Positions 1 to 8,741 of a stretch of 52,583 nucleotides of DNA are shown piece after piece. The stretch covers positions 1 to 52,583 of the forward strand of contig DATLJD010000003.1 of the NCBI GenBank assembly GCA_035539135.1, given 5' to 3'. The notes under the pieces were generated by a model, which saw nothing but the letters and a program-made list of their open reading frames with translations, ran no database searches and was not told the origin of the DNA. The first letter of the stretch is position 1. The number at the start of each line of letters is the position of its first letter. The stretch is from JABFWF01 sp035539135. GTDB taxonomy: Bacteria; Pseudomonadota; Gammaproteobacteria; Xanthomonadales; Xanthomonadaceae. Both the position numbers and the translations under genes were made by a program.

Positions 1-479
1 GGACCCTGAGCACGGTCACCGACCGCGACTGGCTGGTGGTCGGCGTCGGCGACTTCGACGGCAACGGCCGCGACGACATCCTGTGGCGCCACCGCGACGA
101 TGGCCGCAACGCGATCTGGCGCAACGCCGACGCCGCCAGCCTGCAGACTGTCAGCACCGTGCCCGATCTCGGCTGGCAGGTCGCGGGGATCGGCGATTTC
201 GACCACGACGGCCGTTCCGACATCCTCTGGCACCACGCCTACGACGGCCAGAACGCGATCTGGCACGCGGCCAGCTACGCCAGCAGCCGCTTCCTGACCC
301 GGATCACCGAACTGCGCTGGAAGATCGCCGGGGTCGGCGACTACGACCACGACGGCCGCGCCGACATCCTCTGGCGCCACAGCGGCACCGGCGCCGCCAC
401 CATCTGGCGCGACGCCGAGTCCACTACCCTGCGGCCGGTCACCGGCGTGACCAACATGAACTGGAAAATCGTGCGCTAG
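1..479 (+). CDS. FG-GAP/VCBS repeat protein, C-terminal fragment
   Basis: The reading frame is open from the first bases of the window and stops with TAG at 477-479, so only the C-terminal ~158 residues are visible. They form three tandem repeats of about 48 residues. Each has a GxGDFDxDGRxDILWRH core, with acidic D-x-D-x-G-R-x-D loops of the calcium-binding FG-GAP/VCBS type, followed by an NAIWR or TIWR strand and a conserved tryptophan. In this family such repeats build beta-propellers of secreted or surface proteins, often behind an enzymatic or adhesive N-terminal domain, which lies outside the window. An intrinsic terminator follows at once, so this is the last gene of its transcript. 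The repeat family is certain; the role of the whole protein cannot be told. Confidence 0.85.
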   Translation, partial: TLSTVTDRDWLVVGVGDFDGNGRDDILWRHRDDGRNAIWRNADAASLQTVSTVPDLGWQVAGIGDFDHDGRSDILWHHAYDGQNAIWHAASYASSRFLTRITELRWKIAGVGDYDHDGRADILWRHSGTGAATIWRDAESTTLRPVTGVTNMNWKIVR

Positions 480-500
480 TCCGGTACGGGAACTCCGAGG

Positions 501-527
501 AAAACCCCGCCGCAAGGCGGGTTTTTT
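501..527 (+). terminator. Rho-independent terminator after the FG-GAP gene
   Basis: A six-base-pair GC stem (CCCGCC/GGCGGG) with a GCAA tetraloop is followed by six T residues. An A-tract precedes the stem, so it could also work on the other strand. It lies 22 bases after the stop codon of the FG-GAP gene and isolates it from parC. Confidence 0.88.
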
Positions 528-642
528 CTTCAGGTGCCGTCGCCTGGGCGCCGAGCGGCTTCTTTCCGGACACGCCACCCGATCAGCCTTGACCACTCCA
601 CTACAATAGCCAGGCCCTCTTTTTTGGCCTCGCGCAACGTCG

Positions 643-2886
643 ATGCAGGATCCCCTCCGCCCCACCTTCCACGGCTTCGAGCAGATCCCGCTGCGCGAGT
701 ACGCCGAGCGCGCCTACCTCGACTACTCGATGTACGTGGTGCTGGACCGTGCCCTGCCCTTCCTCGGCGACGGGCTGAAGCCGGTGCAGCGGCGGATCGT
801 CTACGCGATGAGCGAGCTCGGGCTGGCCGCGACCGCCAAGCCGAAGAAGTCCGCGCGCACCGTGGGCGACGTGATCGGCAAGTACCACCCGCACGGCGAC
901 AGCGCGTGCTACGAGGCGCTGGTGCTGATGGCGCAGCCGTTCTCGTACCGCTATCCGCTGATCGAGGGCCAGGGCAACTTCGGCTCGACCGACGACCCGA
1001 AGTCGTTCGCGGCGATGCGCTACACCGAGTCCAAGCTCACCCCGATCGCCGAGGTCCTGCTCGGCGAACTGGCGCACGGGACGGTCGACTGGGTGCCGAA
1101 CTTCGACGGCACCCTGGAAGAGCCGTCCTGGTTGCCGGCGCGCCTGCCGCACCTGCTGCTCAACGGCACCACGGGCATCGCGGTCGGCATGGCCACCGAC
1201 GTGCCGCCGCACAACCTCAACGAGGTCGTCAGCGCCTGCGTGCGCCTGCTCGACGATCCGGACGCCAGCGTGCGCGACCTGTGCGAGCACGTACGCGGCC
1301 CCGACTACCCGACCACCGCCGAGATCATCACCCCCGCCGCAGACCTCGTCGCGCTCTACGAGCACGGCACCGGCAGCGTGCGCGCGCGCGCGACCTGGGT
1401 GAAGGACGGCGCCAACATCGTGGTCACCGCGCTGCCCTACCAGGTCTCGCCGTCGAAGGTGATCGAGCAGATCGCGCAACAGATGCGCGCGAAGAAGCTG
1501 CCGTGGCTGGAGGACATCCGCGACGAATCCGACCATGCCAACCCGGTGCGGGTGGTGCTGGTGCCGCGCTCCAACCGCGTGGATGCCGAGCAGCTGATGG
1601 GCCACCTGTTCGCGACCACCGACCTCGAGCGCTCATACCGGGTCAACCTCAACGTGATCGGCCTGGATGGCAAGCCGCAGGTGAAGAACCTCAAGGCCCT
1701 GCTGTCCGAATGGCTGGTCTTCCGCACCGACACCGTCACGCGCCGGCTCAAGCACCGGCTGGAGAAGGTCGAGCGCCGCCTGCACCTGCTGGAAGGCCTG
1801 CTGGTCGCCTTCCTCAACCTCGACGAAGTGATCCGTATCATCCGCACCGAGGACGAGCCGAAGCCCGTGCTGATGGCGCGCTTCAAGCTCAGCGAGGAAC
1901 AGGCCGACTACATCCTCGAGACCAGGCTGCGCCAGCTCGCCCGCCTCGAGGAAATGAAGATCCGCGGCGAACAGGATGAGCTGGCGAAGGAGCGCGAACG
2001 GATCGAGGCCACCCTGGCGAGCAAGGCCAGGCTCAAGAAACTGGTCAAGGACGAACTGCTGGCCGACGCGAAAAAGTTCGGCGATGCGCGCATGTCGCCG
2101 CTGGTCGCGCGCGGCGCGGCGCAGGCGCTGGCCGAGACCGAGCTGGTCGCCAGCGAGCCGATGACCATCGTGCTGAGCGAGAAGGGCTGGGTGCGCGCGG
2201 CCAAGGGCCACGACGTGGACGCGGCGGCGCTCAGCTACCGCGAGGGCGACGGCCTGCTGGCGGCGGTGCGCGGGCGCAGCACCCAGCAGGTGGCGTTCCT
2301 CGATTCGACCGGCCGAAGCTATTCGACCTCGGCGCATACCCTGCCGAGCGCGCGCGGCAATGGCGAGCCGCTGACCGGGCGCTTCTCGCCGCAGCCGGGC
2401 GCGTCGTTCCAGGCGCTCGCGACCGGCGACAACGACACGCGCTTCGTGCTCGCGTCCTCGCACGGCTACGGCTTCGTCACCCGTTTCGAGAACCTGGTCG
2501 GGCGGCAGAAGGCCGGCAAGGCGGTGAAGTCGCTGACGCCCGGCGCGAATCTGCTGCAGCCGGCGCCGGTCGGCAGCGTCGACAGCGACCGCGTGGTCGC
2601 GGTCACCAGCGCCGGCCACCTGCTCGCCTTCCCGGTCGCCGAACTGCCCGAACTCGATCGCGGCAAGGGCAACAAGATCATCGACATCCCGCGGGCCAAG
2701 CTCGGCACCGAACGGGTGGTCGCGGTCGCGGTGGTTCCGCCGGGCGGCGCGCTGCAGGTGAAGTCGGGGCAGCGCACCATGACCCTGTCGTTCAAGGACC
2801 TCGACGCCTACGTCGGCGCGCGCGCGACCCGCGGCGGGCTGCTGCCGCGCGGGTGGCAGAAGGTGGACGGCCTGGGCGTCGAATAG
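643..2886 (+). CDS. parC: DNA topoisomerase IV subunit A
   Basis: ParC is the DNA-cleaving subunit of topoisomerase IV, which decatenates daughter chromosomes as a ParC2ParE2 complex. The 747-residue length is typical. The catalytic tyrosine is Y127 in the motif AAMRYTESKL. The quinolone-resistance region reads HPHGDSACYE, with S87 and E91 at the positions equivalent to E. coli S80 and E84, so no classical resistance change is visible. The C-terminal third is the beta-pinwheel DNA-wrapping domain. It resembles ParC rather than GyrA in its opening (QIPLREYAERAYLDYSMYVV) and in lacking a clear GyrA box. The ATG at 643 fits the family's N-terminus. A TACAAT at 602-607 could be a -10 element, but no good -35 is seen. 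tpm follows 20 bases downstream and is probably co-transcribed. Confidence 0.96.
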   Translation: MQDPLRPTFHGFEQIPLREYAERAYLDYSMYVVLDRALPFLGDGLKPVQRRIVYAMSELGLAATAKPKKSARTVGDVIGKYHPHGDSACYEALVLMAQPFSYRYPLIEGQGNFGSTDDPKSFAAMRYTESKLTPIAEVLLGELAHGTVDWVPNFDGTLEEPSWLPARLPHLLLNGTTGIAVGMATDVPPHNLNEVVSACVRLLDDPDASVRDLCEHVRGPDYPTTAEIITPAADLVALYEHGTGSVRARATWVKDGANIVVTALPYQVSPSKVIEQIAQQMRAKKLPWLEDIRDESDHANPVRVVLVPRSNRVDAEQLMGHLFATTDLERSYRVNLNVIGLDGKPQVKNLKALLSEWLVFRTDTVTRRLKHRLEKVERRLHLLEGLLVAFLNLDEVIRIIRTEDEPKPVLMARFKLSEEQADYILETRLRQLARLEEMKIRGEQDELAKERERIEATLASKARLKKLVKDELLADAKKFGDARMSPLVARGAAQALAETELVASEPMTIVLSEKGWVRAAKGHDVDAAALSYREGDGLLAAVRGRSTQQVAFLDSTGRSYSTSAHTLPSARGNGEPLTGRFSPQPGASFQALATGDNDTRFVLASSHGYGFVTRFENLVGRQKAGKAVKSLTPGANLLQPAPVGSVDSDRVVAVTSAGHLLAFPVAELPELDRGKGNKIIDIPRAKLGTERVVAVAVVPPGGALQVKSGQRTMTLSFKDLDAYVGARATRGGLLPRGWQKVDGLGVE

Positions 2887-2906
2887 GCACGCACGAGGGT
2901 CCCGAC

Positions 2907-3563
2907 ATGCACCCCGACTTCTGGCTCGAGCGCTGGCGCGAGCGCCAGATCGGCTTCCACCAGGACGCGCCGACGCCGTTGCTGCTGGAGTTCTGGCCGG
3001 CGCTGGGCATCGCGCCGGGCACCCGCGTGTTCGTGCCGCTGTGCGGCAAGTCGCACGATCTCGCCTGGCTCGCCGCGCAGGGCCACCGCGTGCTGGGCGT
3101 GGAGCTGTCGCCGCTGGCGATCGCCGAGTTCTTCGCCGAGCACGGGCTGACGCCCGAAACCCACGCCTCGCCGCTCGGCCTGCACCACGTCGCCGGCGAC
3201 ATCGAGATCATCCAGGGCGACGCCTTCGGCCTCGACGCGGACACCCTCGCCGGTTGCGGCGCGGTGTTCGACCGCGCGGCGCTGATCGCGCTGCCGCCGC
3301 CGATGCGCGAGCGCTACGCACGCGCGCTGTACGCGCGCCTGCCCGCCGGCTGCCGCGGCCTGCTGGTGTCGCTCGACTATCCGCCGCACGAAAAGCAGGG
3401 CCCGCCGTTCCCGGTCCCGCCGGACGAGGTGCGCGCGCTGTTCGGCGCCGACTGGGAGCTCGAGCGGCTTGCCTACCGCGACATCCTCGCCGCGCAGCCG
3501 CGCTTCCGCGAGGAGGGCGTGAGCGCGCTCCACACCGGCGCCTGGCGCCTGCAACGCCGCTGA
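2907..3563 (+). CDS. tpm: Thiopurine S-methyltransferase
   Basis: A SAM-dependent methyltransferase of the bacterial TPMT family. In Pseudomonas relatives it methylates selenite/tellurite-derived species and thiopurines; the natural substrate is uncertain. The ATG at 2907 was chosen because it gives a 218-residue protein starting MHPDFWLERW, the family's characteristic opening, with a weak GAGGG ribosome site upstream. A longer start at 2853 would overlap parC and add unrelated residues. The SAM-binding segment is VFVPLCGKSHD at about residues 41-51, followed by the acidic GVELS. The C-terminal half contains YPPHEKQGPPF, typical of TPMT substrate loops. It lies 20 bases after parC and probably shares its transcript. 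Confidence 0.93.
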   Translation: MHPDFWLERWRERQIGFHQDAPTPLLLEFWPALGIAPGTRVFVPLCGKSHDLAWLAAQGHRVLGVELSPLAIAEFFAEHGLTPETHASPLGLHHVAGDIEIIQGDAFGLDADTLAGCGAVFDRAALIALPPPMRERYARALYARLPAGCRGLLVSLDYPPHEKQGPPFPVPPDEVRALFGADWELERLAYRDILAAQPRFREEGVSALHTGAWRLQRR

Positions 3564-3600
3564 TCCCGTTATCCTCCGCGCATCACGCGGGGGAAGGCGC

Positions 3601-5970
3601 ATGGCGATGACGCGAGGCCGGCGACGGCTGTTCTGGCTGCTGTTCGTGCTGGTGGGCCTGCCCCTGCTCGCGGTGCTCGCCGGCTGGCTGCTGCTGCGTG
3701 GCAGCCTGCCCGCGCTGGACGGCGCGCGCGACGTGGCCGGGCTGTCGGCCGCCGCGACCATCAGCCGCGACAAGCGCGGCGTGGTCACCATCGACGCCGC
3801 CAGCGAGGCCGACGCGATGCGCGCGCTCGGCTGGGTGCATGCGCAGGAGCGCTACTTCGAGATGGACCTGATGCGGCGCGCCGCGGCCGGCGAACTGGCC
3901 GAACTGTTCGGTCCCGCCGCGCTGGACTTCGACCGCGAGCGCCGTGCGCACCGCATGCGCGCCCTGGCGCGGGCCGACCTGGCGCGGTTCGCCGGCGGCC
4001 GCGCGGACGTGCTGCGCGCCTACGTCGACGGCGTCAACGGCGGCCGCGAGGCGCTCGCGCTGCGGCCCTGGCCCTACCTGCTGCTGCGCCAGGCGCCGCG
4101 GCCGTGGCGCGCGGAGGATTCGGCGCTGACCGGGTATGCGATGTATTTCGACCTGCAGCAGTCCGGCTTCGAGCGCGAGCGCGACCTGCTGGCGCTGCGC
4201 GACGCGCTGCCGCCGGCGCTGTACGCGCTGCTGACCCGCGACGGCACCGCCTGGGACGCCCCGCTGCAGGGCGCCGCGCGCGGCGAGGCACCGCTGCCCG
4301 ATGCCGCCACCGTCGACCTGCGCCGGCTGCCGATGCCGGCGCGGCCCCTGGCATACGCATTGCCGCCCGAACGCCTGGCGGCGATCGGCAGCAACAACTT
4401 CGCGGTCGCCGGCACCCTGACCCGCGACGGCCGCGCGATCCTCGCCGACGACATGCACCTGGACCTGCGCGTGCCCAACATCTGGTTCCGGGTGCGCCTG
4501 CGCTATCCCTCGCCCGCGGGCCCGGTCGACGTCAGCGGGGTCAGCCTGCCGGGCCTGCCCGGGGTGATCGTGGGCAGCAACGGCCACGTCGCCTGGGGCT
4601 TCACCAACAGCTATGTGGACACCGCCGACTGGCGCGTCGTGCAACCCTGCGAACAGGGCGAACGCGACGACTGCACGCCGGTCGTGCGCCATGTCGAAAC
4701 GCTCCGCGTCGCCGGCGCCGCGCCGCAGCGGCTCACCGTCGAGGACACCGGCTGGGGCCCGATCCTCGCCCATGACCGCGCCGGCCGGCCGCTGGCGCTG
4801 CGCTGGGTCGGCCAGCTGCCCGGTGCACTGAACCTCGGCCTCGGCGGACTGATGGCGGCGCGCGACCTCGACGAGGCGCTGGCGGTCGCCGATCGCAGTG
4901 CGATGCCGGCGCAGAACCTGCTGCTGGCCGGCCGCGGCGGCCGCATCGCCTGGCGCTGGATCGGTCCGCTGCCGCAGCGCGCGCCGGGCTGCGACGCGCA
5001 GCGCAGCGAGGCGACGCCCCTCTGTCCGCCGTGGCCGATCGCCAGCGACGGCGCGACGGTGATGGCCGACCCCGCCTCCGGCCGGCTGTGGACGGCCAAC
5101 GCGCGGGTGGTGGACGGCGCGGCGCTGGCGCGCGCCGGCGACGGCGGCTACGCGCTCGGCGCGCGCGCGCGGCAGATCCGCGACGACCTGTTCGCACGCC
5201 AGCGCTTCGCCGAGCGCGACCTGCTCGCGATCCAGCTCGACGACCGCGCGCTCTTCCTGCAGCGCTGGTGGCGCCTGCTGCAGGACGAGGCGAAGGCCGC
5301 GCGCTCGCCCGCGCTGCAGGCGCTGGCCGCCGCGGCGCCGCGCTGGGAAGGCCGCGCCAGCGCGGAAGCGGTCGGCTACCGCCTGGTGCGTGCCTGGCGA
5401 CAGGCCGTGCACGCGCGCCTGCTCGACGGCCTTACCGCGCCGGCGCAGGCCGCGCTGGGCGCGGATTTCAAATTGCCGGCGCTGCACCAGTTCGAAGGCG
5501 TGGCCTGGCCGTTGGTGACGCGGCGCCCCGACAACCTGCTGCCGCGTCGCTACCCGAGCTGGGACGCGCTGTTCGAGGACGCCGCGCGCGAGGTGCGCGA
5601 CGAACTCGCGCGGCAAGGGCCGCTGGCGCAGCGGACCTGGGGCGAGCGCAACACCGCCCGCATCTGCCATCCGCTCGCGCGCGCCCTGCCCGGTCCGCTG
5701 AAGCCGCTGCTGTGCATGCCGGCCGAACCGCTGGCGGGCGACGTCGACATGCCGCGCGTGGTCGGGCCGGCGTTCGGCGCGTCCGAGCGGCTGGTGGTCG
5801 CGCCCGGCCACGAGGCCGACGGCCTGCTGCACATGCCCGGCGGCCAGAGCGGCCACCCGCTGTCGCCTTATTGGGGCGCCGGCCACGCCGACTGGGTCCA
5901 GGAGCGCCCCACGCCGCTGCTGCCCGGCCCGACCGAACATACGCTGCGCCTCGTGCCCGCCCCGGAATGA
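3601..5970 (+). CDS. Penicillin acylase family (Ntn-hydrolase) protein
   Basis: A 789-residue member of the penicillin amidase superfamily (peptidase S45), whose members hydrolyse amide bonds in penicillins, acyl-homoserine lactones or other N-acylated compounds. An N-terminal hydrophobic segment (residues ~10-32, after an Arg-rich stretch) is a signal or anchor, implying periplasmic action. Family members are cut autocatalytically so that a serine becomes the N-terminal nucleophile of the beta chain; here that is S264 in the motif AIGSNNFAV. Other family marks are the early GVVTI...GWVHAQERYFEMDLMRR segment and the late PGHE...MPGGQSGHPLSP segment. A strong Shine-Dalgarno (GGGGGAAGG) precedes the ATG at 3601. 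The substrate cannot be read from the sequence; AHL acylase activity is possible but unproven. Confidence 0.9.
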   Translation: MAMTRGRRRLFWLLFVLVGLPLLAVLAGWLLLRGSLPALDGARDVAGLSAAATISRDKRGVVTIDAASEADAMRALGWVHAQERYFEMDLMRRAAAGELAELFGPAALDFDRERRAHRMRALARADLARFAGGRADVLRAYVDGVNGGREALALRPWPYLLLRQAPRPWRAEDSALTGYAMYFDLQQSGFERERDLLALRDALPPALYALLTRDGTAWDAPLQGAARGEAPLPDAATVDLRRLPMPARPLAYALPPERLAAIGSNNFAVAGTLTRDGRAILADDMHLDLRVPNIWFRVRLRYPSPAGPVDVSGVSLPGLPGVIVGSNGHVAWGFTNSYVDTADWRVVQPCEQGERDDCTPVVRHVETLRVAGAAPQRLTVEDTGWGPILAHDRAGRPLALRWVGQLPGALNLGLGGLMAARDLDEALAVADRSAMPAQNLLLAGRGGRIAWRWIGPLPQRAPGCDAQRSEATPLCPPWPIASDGATVMADPASGRLWTANARVVDGAALARAGDGGYALGARARQIRDDLFARQRFAERDLLAIQLDDRALFLQRWWRLLQDEAKAARSPALQALAAAAPRWEGRASAEAVGYRLVRAWRQAVHARLLDGLTAPAQAALGADFKLPALHQFEGVAWPLVTRRPDNLLPRRYPSWDALFEDAAREVRDELARQGPLAQRTWGERNTARICHPLARALPGPLKPLLCMPAEPLAGDVDMPRVVGPAFGASERLVVAPGHEADGLLHMPGGQSGHPLSPYWGAGHADWVQERPTPLLPGPTEHTLRLVPAPE

Positions 5971-6000
5971 GGCAGAATGCGGATGTCCTGGCTGCTGGCT

Positions 6001-6112
6001 AGCGCGGCGGGCGGGAGAGGCGGTCAGGACACGCCGTGAATCCATCCATGGAGGCTCGGATGCGCCATCCATGGCGCATACGGTCCTGCCCACCTCTCCC
6101 ACCCGCCGCGCC
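6001..6112. repeat. Large imperfect intergenic palindrome (MITE/REP-like)
   Basis: Two 30-base arms, 6001-6030 and 6083-6112, are imperfect inverted copies of each other (26 of 30 positions match by eye). The centre contains a second exact palindrome, ATGCGCCAT-CC-ATGGCGCAT (6060-6079), and two copies of CCATCCATGG. The element lies between the convergent genes ending at 5970 and 6172. No protein of its own is encoded. The nested structure suggests a non-autonomous mobile repeat or a structured RNA 3' end. Confidence 0.7.
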
Positions 6113-6140
6113 CACCACTTTCGCGGTACGGCTTCTCCGC

Positions 6141-6167
6141 TACCGGCTACCGGCTACCGGTTACCGC
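6141..6167. repeat. Heptamer tandem repeat (TACCGGY)n
   Basis: Three uninterrupted copies of the heptamer TACCGGC/T (6141-6161) plus a partial fourth lie just before the stop codon of the convergent DUF4870 gene. Read on the other strand the unit is GGTARCC, which matches the arrays at 28330-28357 exactly or with one change. Confidence 0.7.
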
Positions 6168-6171
6168 TTGC

Positions 6172-6621
6172 TCAGCCCACCAACCGCAGGCTCAGCGGAT
6201 AGCGGTAGGGCTCGCCGTTGAACGCGCGCACGGCGGCGATGATGCTGCACACCAGCCACGTCACCGCGATCGCGGCGGCGGCCAGCGCCAGCAGCACGCC
6301 CGCCGGCACGGTCAGCAGCAGGCCGATGCCGAGGGTCAGCACCGACACCCCGACCAGCACCACCACCAGCAGGCATGCGGCGAACGCGTAGATCAGCATG
6401 CTCAGGTTGAAGTTGAGCGCCTCGCGCGCGTGCTCGGCGATGAACGGCGACTCGTCGCGCTTGAGCAGGTACACCGCCAGCGCGCCGACCACGCCGGCGA
6501 TGCCCGCCGCCCAGCTGGTCAGCAGGGCCAGCAGCAGCGCGGCCAGGTGGGCCGTCGCCGCCCAGTGGCGGTCGTGCTCGGACGGTCGCGCCTGCGGCAG
6601 GGAATCGAAGGTGGTTTCCAT
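6172..6621 (-). CDS. DUF4870 domain membrane protein (copy 1)
   Basis: A 149-residue protein of the DUF4870 (Tic20-like) family, function unknown. After a polar N-terminus come hydrophobic segments at about residues 25-50, 75-95 and 95-130. The family signature is SPFIAEHAREALNFNLSML, in which the 'EALNFN' core is invariant, and the end is YRYPLSLRLVG. The ATG at 6621 has an AGGAG site at good spacing. A close paralogue lies immediately upstream on the same strand, separated by a terminator, so the two are independent units. The family is confident; function is unknown. Confidence 0.88.
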   Translation of the reverse strand: METTFDSLPQARPSEHDRHWAATAHLAALLLALLTSWAAGIAGVVGALAVYLLKRDESPFIAEHAREALNFNLSMLIYAFAACLLVVVLVGVSVLTLGIGLLLTVPAGVLLALAAAAIAVTWLVCSIIAAVRAFNGEPYRYPLSLRLVG

Positions 6622-6708
6622 GGCGGCTCCTGCGGAAGACTTCCCAGACAGGATGGGGCTTGCCGCGGCCGATGCAAGCAGGACCGATGGCCTATACGGC
6701 AGTGCGCC

Positions 6709-6739
6709 AAAAAAAGAAACGCCGCCCTCGCGGGCGGCG
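6709..6739 (-). terminator. Terminator after DUF4870 copy 2
   Basis: A GC-rich stem (CGCCGCCC/GGGCGGCG, 6720-6727 and 6732-6739) with a four-base loop is followed, on the minus strand, by a T-rich run (the A-tract at 6709-6719 of the plus strand). It lies 25 bases beyond the stop of the gene at 6764. Confidence 0.85.
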
Positions 6740-6763
6740 CCTCATGCGACAGGAATACGCGGC

Positions 6764-7186
6764 TTACTTGATCAGCCGCAAGGTCACCGGATAGCGGTAA
6801 CGAATTCCCGCATTCGCCTTCATGGCGGCAAGGATGATGAAGACGAGCGCAGCAATGCCGACGATGAACATCACCGGCAGGGCGATCAGGAACCCGATGC
6901 CCAGCGTGAAGACGCCCAGCGTGAAGCCCAGCAGGAGCAGGATCAGGAAAATCGCCGACACGACGATGTTGAAGTTGAGCGCCTCTTTCGCCTGGTCATC
7001 CACGAACGGCATGGAGTCCTTTTTCATCAGCCAGATCACCAACGGACCGATGAAGAAACCCCACCCGCCGATCGCGGAGGTCAGCAATCCCCCTGCCAGC
7101 GCCGACAGGTGCGCAAACATCGCCCACTGGCGCTCTTCCGCGGAAACACCCATATCGGCGCCAGGCGCCGGATTCACGTCGTTCAC
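6764..7186 (-). CDS. DUF4870 domain membrane protein (copy 2)
   Basis: A 140-residue paralogue of the downstream gene with the same layout: a polar N-terminus, the signature MPFVDDQAKEALNFNIVV, several hydrophobic segments and the ending YRYPVTLRLIK. It starts with GTG at 7186, supported by a strong GGGAGGGG ribosome site. The translation is otherwise in line with the family length. It has its own intrinsic terminator. The two copies share the ALNFN core and C-terminal motif but differ elsewhere, so the duplication is not recent. Function unknown; presumably an inner-membrane protein. Confidence 0.88.
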   Translation of the reverse strand: MNDVNPAPGADMGVSAEERQWAMFAHLSALAGGLLTSAIGGWGFFIGPLVIWLMKKDSMPFVDDQAKEALNFNIVVSAIFLILLLLGFTLGVFTLGIGFLIALPVMFIVGIAALVFIILAAMKANAGIRYRYPVTLRLIK

Positions 7187-7272
7187 AGTTCCCCTCCCAG
7201 CGGCTTACGGAAAGCGCCCCCTTTGGCGCTGCCAGCACTTTCCGTGCTTGCGGGAGGCTAGTCAAGCCAACG

Positions 7273-8655
7273 TCAATCGGTCCCGGCGACGGTCATCTTC
7301 CCGACCAGGATCGAGCCGGTGAGGATGTGCGAGCGCCGGTCCACGTCGCTGCCGACCGCCTCGATCGCGGCGAACATGCGCTTGAGGTTGCCGGCGATGG
7401 TGATCCCGTCCACCGGCCAGGCGAGCTGGCCGTCCTCGATCCAGAAACCCGCGGCGCCGCGCGAATAGTCGCCGGTGACCGGATTGATGCCCTGCCCCAT
7501 CAGTTCGGTGACCACCAGCCCGCGGCCCATCCCGCGCAGCAGCGAGGCGAAATCGCCCGCGTTCGGGGCGATCCGCAGGTTGTGCACGCCGCCGGCGTTG
7601 GCGGTGGTCGCGAGGCCGAGCTTGCGCGCCGAATAGCTGCCCAGCACGTAGCGCTGCAGCACGCCGTCGGCGACCAGCGGCGCCTCGCGGGTGGCCACGC
7701 CCTCCATGTCGAAGGCGGCCGAGCGGAAGCCGCGCGGGAGGAACGGCAGCTCCTCGATCGCGAACCAGTCCGGGAAGATCCGCTGTCCCGCCGCGTCCAC
7801 CAGGAAGCTGGCGCGCCGGTACAGCGCGCCGCCCGACACCGCGCCGATCAGGTGCCCGATCAGCGAGCGCGCGACCTCGGCGGCGAACAGCACCGGCATC
7901 TCGCCGGTGCCGACCGAGCGCGGCGCCAGCCGCGCGGCGGCGCGTTCGGCGGCGCGGCGGCCGACCGCGGCCGGCGCCTCCAGGTCGTCGGCCGACAGCG
8001 CGGTGGTGTACCAGCCGTCGCGCTGCATGCCCTCGCCCTGTCCGGCGATCAGCGCGCAGCCGATGGTGTGCTGGGTGCTGCGCTCGCGGCCGAGGAAGCC
8101 GTGCGAGTTGGCGTAGACGTGCAGCGAGGCGCCGGTGCCGATCGAGGCACCATCGGAATTGCGGATGCGGGCGTCGCTCTCGCGGCCGGCGTTTTCGCAG
8201 GCCAGCGCGAGGTCGACCGCGCGATCGGCCTCCAGCGACCACGGATGCCACATGTCGAAATCGGGGAAGGCGCCGTCGCGCGGGCGCGCCATCAGATCCG
8301 GGTCGGCCAGTCCCGCGGCCGGATCCTCCTCGGTGTGCCTCGCGATCGCGCAGGCCTGGTCGACGGTCGCGTCGAGGCTCGACTCGCGCAGGTCGGCGGT
8401 GCTGGCGCTGCCCTTGCGCTTGCCGAAGAACACGGTCACCGCGATGCCGCGGTCGCGGGTGGATTCGACGGTTTCCACTTCGCCCATGCGCACGTTGACG
8501 TTGAGACCGTGTTCCTCGGAACAGGACACCTCGGCCTGGCTGGCGCCGCGCTGGCGGCAGCGGTCAAGCAGCTGTCCGGCGATCGCCGCGAGGCGGTCCA
8601 GCCGCGCCTGGCTGTCGTCGGCGGCCGGCGCCGTGGAGGAGACGATGCTGTTCAA
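7273..8655 (-). CDS. pmbA: Metalloprotease PmbA/TldE
   Basis: PmbA (TldE) is the partner of TldD in a heteromeric cytoplasmic metalloprotease. In E. coli the pair degrades unfolded peptides, matures microcin B17 and degrades the CcdA antitoxin. The 460-residue length is typical. Family segments include the N-terminal Q-A-E-V-S and VRMGEVET(V)E stretches, and GVATREAPLVADGVLQRYVLGSY near residue 310, with a C-terminal GINPVTGDYSRGAAGFWIE. As expected for this subunit it lacks the HExxxH metal motif found in TldD. The start is TTG at 8655, chosen because AAAGGA lies seven bases upstream and no suitable ATG is present. It is divergent from yjgA; tldD lies on the other side of yjgA. Confidence 0.93.
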   Translation of the reverse strand: MNSIVSSTAPAADDSQARLDRLAAIAGQLLDRCRQRGASQAEVSCSEEHGLNVNVRMGEVETVESTRDRGIAVTVFFGKRKGSASTADLRESSLDATVDQACAIARHTEEDPAAGLADPDLMARPRDGAFPDFDMWHPWSLEADRAVDLALACENAGRESDARIRNSDGASIGTGASLHVYANSHGFLGRERSTQHTIGCALIAGQGEGMQRDGWYTTALSADDLEAPAAVGRRAAERAAARLAPRSVGTGEMPVLFAAEVARSLIGHLIGAVSGGALYRRASFLVDAAGQRIFPDWFAIEELPFLPRGFRSAAFDMEGVATREAPLVADGVLQRYVLGSYSARKLGLATTANAGGVHNLRIAPNAGDFASLLRGMGRGLVVTELMGQGINPVTGDYSRGAAGFWIEDGQLAWPVDGITIAGNLKRMFAAIEAVGSDVDRRSHILTGSILVGKMTVAGTD

Positions 8656-8741
8656 TGGCTTATCCTTTGCGTGGCCGTCGTCCCGCGCGCGAAGGCGCCG
8701 CGCCCGCGGCGCGCGCGGCGGGAACGACCGGAGGAGACAGG

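Noticed and set aside
589..607. Promoter TTGACC...TACAAT before parC
   Set aside because: The two elements are only seven bases apart, too close to work together; only the TACAAT is possible as a -10.
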